From: Kribbella sp. NBC_01245
GTDB taxonomy: Bacteria > Actinomycetota > Actinomycetes > Propionibacteriales > Kribbellaceae
Direction: 5' to 3'
Assembly (NCBI RefSeq): GCF_036226525.1
Contig: NZ_CP108487.1
Span: 1,798,001 to 1,862,000, forward strand
DNA length: 64,000 nt
A program made the translations under genes and the position numbers. Of this stretch, positions 62,713-64,000 are shown in pieces. The notes below the pieces were generated by a model. That model worked only from the letters and a program-made list of their open reading frames with translations. It was not told the origin of the DNA and did no database searches. Each line of letters begins with the position of its first letter. Position 1 is the stretch's first letter.

Positions 62713-63893
62713 CACGCCACCGACGCCACGAGCTCGGGTGCCGGCAAGATCCGGCTACCAGGTACGAACGGCATCACCGCGGGCCCGTCCCCGAAGAAGT
62801 GCGCGAGTGCGCCGACAACCCGATCGGTCGCCTTGCCATCGCCGTACGGGTTGGCCGCCGTCGACATCCGTGCGTACAACTCCGGATCGCGCAGCAGACC
62901 CTTGACCTCCGCGGCGACCCTCTCGCGCGTACGCCCGACCAGACGCGCCGTACCAGCGGCCACGGCCTCCGGGCGTTCGGTGATATCGCGCAACACCAAC
63001 GTCGGCTTGCCCAGCGCGGGGCCTTCCTCCTCGGCGCCACTGCTGTCCGACAGGATGATGTCGCTGCGCAGCATCAACCGGCAGAACGAGACGTACGGCA
63101 GCGGGTCCACGATGTCGACGTTGGGCAGACCGTCGATCTCGGCCAGCATGGCCTTGCGCACAACGGGATTACGATGCAGCGGTACGACGACCCGCACCGC
63201 CTCGTCGGTCGCGACCTCGCGGATGGCGGCGCCGATCTCGTGCAGCATGCTCCACGATTCGCGGCGGTGTGCCGAGGCGAGGATGACCCGGCGCGGGTCC
63301 TCGTCCAGGTCCTCCAGCGACGGGTGTCCGTAGTCGACCGCCTGCCCACTGGCCCAGCGCAGTGCGTCGATCACGGTGTTACCGGTCACGACGATCTTCG
63401 ACTCGTTGATGCCCTCGCGAATCAGGTTCGCGTAGTTCCCGGGCGTAGGCGCGAGGTGCAGCTCGCTGATCTGCGCGACCAGGCGGCGGTTGGCCTCCTC
63501 GGGGAACGGCGAGTACAGGTTGCCGCTGCGCAAACCGGCTTCGATGTGCACGACCGGGATCTGGTGATGGAACCCGGCCAGGCCGCCGGCCAGCGTGGTG
63601 GCGGTGTCGCCGTGCACCATCACGGCTTCCACACCGGCGTCGGTCAACGGGCCGGCCAGACCGCTCAACGCGCGGTGCGTGACCTGCGAAAGCGTCTGCT
63701 TGTCGGTCATCACGCCGAGATCGACATCGGCGCTGATACCGAACGCCGCGAGCGTCTCGTCGAGCATCTGGCGGTGCTGGCCGGTGGACAGCACCAGCGG
63801 GTTGTATCGGGGATCGTCCTGCAGCGCCCGGATCACGGGCGCGCACTTGATGGCTTCGGGGCGGGTGCCGAGGATGACAGCTACCTTGCGCAT
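62712..63893 (-). CDS. wecB: UDP-N-acetylglucosamine 2-epimerase (non-hydrolysing)
   Basis: The 393-residue GT-B-fold enzyme interconverts UDP-GlcNAc and UDP-ManNAc for cell-surface polysaccharides. Motifs: VILGTRPEAIKCAPVIRAL (residues 6-24), VMVHGDTATTLAGGLAGFHH (about 90), VVHIEAGLRSGNLYSPFPEE (about 115), ILASAHRRES (about 207) and DSSGAEEEGPALGKPTLVLR (about 285). ATG 63893 has AAGGA upstream; the frame extends 13 codons further without such a site. It is first gene of the minus-strand operon with cupin, propeller and acyltransferase, suggesting ManNAc-containing glycan synthesis or modification. The 107 bases upstream to the window edge hold no visible gene. Confidence 0.93.
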   Translation of the reverse strand: MRKVAVILGTRPEAIKCAPVIRALQDDPRYNPLVLSTGQHRQMLDETLAAFGISADVDLGVMTDKQTLSQVTHRALSGLAGPLTDAGVEAVMVHGDTATTLAGGLAGFHHQIPVVHIEAGLRSGNLYSPFPEEANRRLVAQISELHLAPTPGNYANLIREGINESKIVVTGNTVIDALRWASGQAVDYGHPSLEDLDEDPRRVILASAHRRESWSMLHEIGAAIREVATDEAVRVVVPLHRNPVVRKAMLAEIDGLPNVDIVDPLPYVSFCRLMLRSDIILSDSSGAEEEGPALGKPTLVLRDITERPEAVAAGTARLVGRTRERVAAEVKGLLRDPELYARMSTAANPYGDGKATDRVVGALAHFFGDGPAVMPFVPGSRILPAPELVASVA

Positions 63894-64000
63894 GGCGTCC
63901 TTCTTCCGGCCGCGGAGCAGTGCCCGCGGCAATGGGATGACGAGAATGTGAACGTTTGACTGGTACTGGCTGGGTCAGGCTCGGGCGTGTTCGGGCCGCC

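Overview
The window is high-GC, densely packed actinobacterial chromosome. The gene set includes SepH (an actinobacterial division protein), an F420-type luciferase-like oxidoreductase, DUF5998, DUF2630, a SigE-type ECF sigma factor and a fused GNAT/acyl-CoA synthetase acetyltransferase. Together with heavy use of GTAC-containing codons, this suggests a soil actinomycete of the Propionibacteriales, perhaps Kribbella or a relative. The genus is an inference. I saw no tRNA, rRNA, CRISPR array, transposase or phage gene.

Region 1 (1-14474, + strand) is an operon of five mostly very large proteins, each overlapping the next by a few bases. The first is a DUF6603 protein and the last has beta-propeller-like Asp-box motifs. 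The other three have no family I can name. It is the best candidate here for an undescribed multi-protein assembly.

Region 2 (14695-23277) holds a secreted HNH nuclease, YaaA with an aldo/keto reductase, PepN, SepH, a TetR regulator divergent from a membrane protein, and a small unknown gene. An 11-codon cysteine-rich leader ORF precedes that last gene.

Region 3 (23.4-36.1 kb) looks like a carbohydrate-catabolic locus. A large secreted beta-helix protein (lyase/GH55-like) is encoded on +. On - runs an operon of solute-binding protein, two permeases, an SDR, a ManD/RspA-type dehydratase, a TIM-barrel isomerase and a ROK regulator. The promoters of the secreted protein and of the ABC operon share the same -10 box, spacer and embedded 21-23 bp operator-like sequence, so they probably form one regulon. 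A decayed Gfo/Idh/MocA dehydrogenase lies between the two halves.

Region 4 (36.2-49.4 kb) carries housekeeping and accessory genes: a methyltransferase, nucleoside deaminase, F420 oxidoreductase with an Lrp regulator, rhodanese and thymidine kinase, a subtilisin-like protease, a phosphodiesterase with DUF5998, an FtsX-type ABC exporter, a P1 peptidase, DUF2087 and SMI1/KNR4 proteins.

Region 5 (49.4-58.1 kb) carries the GNAT/acyl-CoA synthetase, an AMP-dependent synthetase, an ECF sigma factor with a probable anti-sigma partner, a methyltransferase, a FetB-like permease and DUF2630. Region 6 (59.6-63.9 kb, -) is an operon for UDP-GlcNAc 2-epimerase, a cupin, an FG-GAP propeller protein and an acyltransferase. 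The cupin and propeller together look like a split aldos-2-ulose dehydratase.

The intergenic DNA is unusual. Seven ~85-105 bp palindromes of one superfamily sit at gene 3' ends. Two larger non-coding islands (52.1-53.1 kb and 58.2-59.6 kb) are built from nested inverted repeats.
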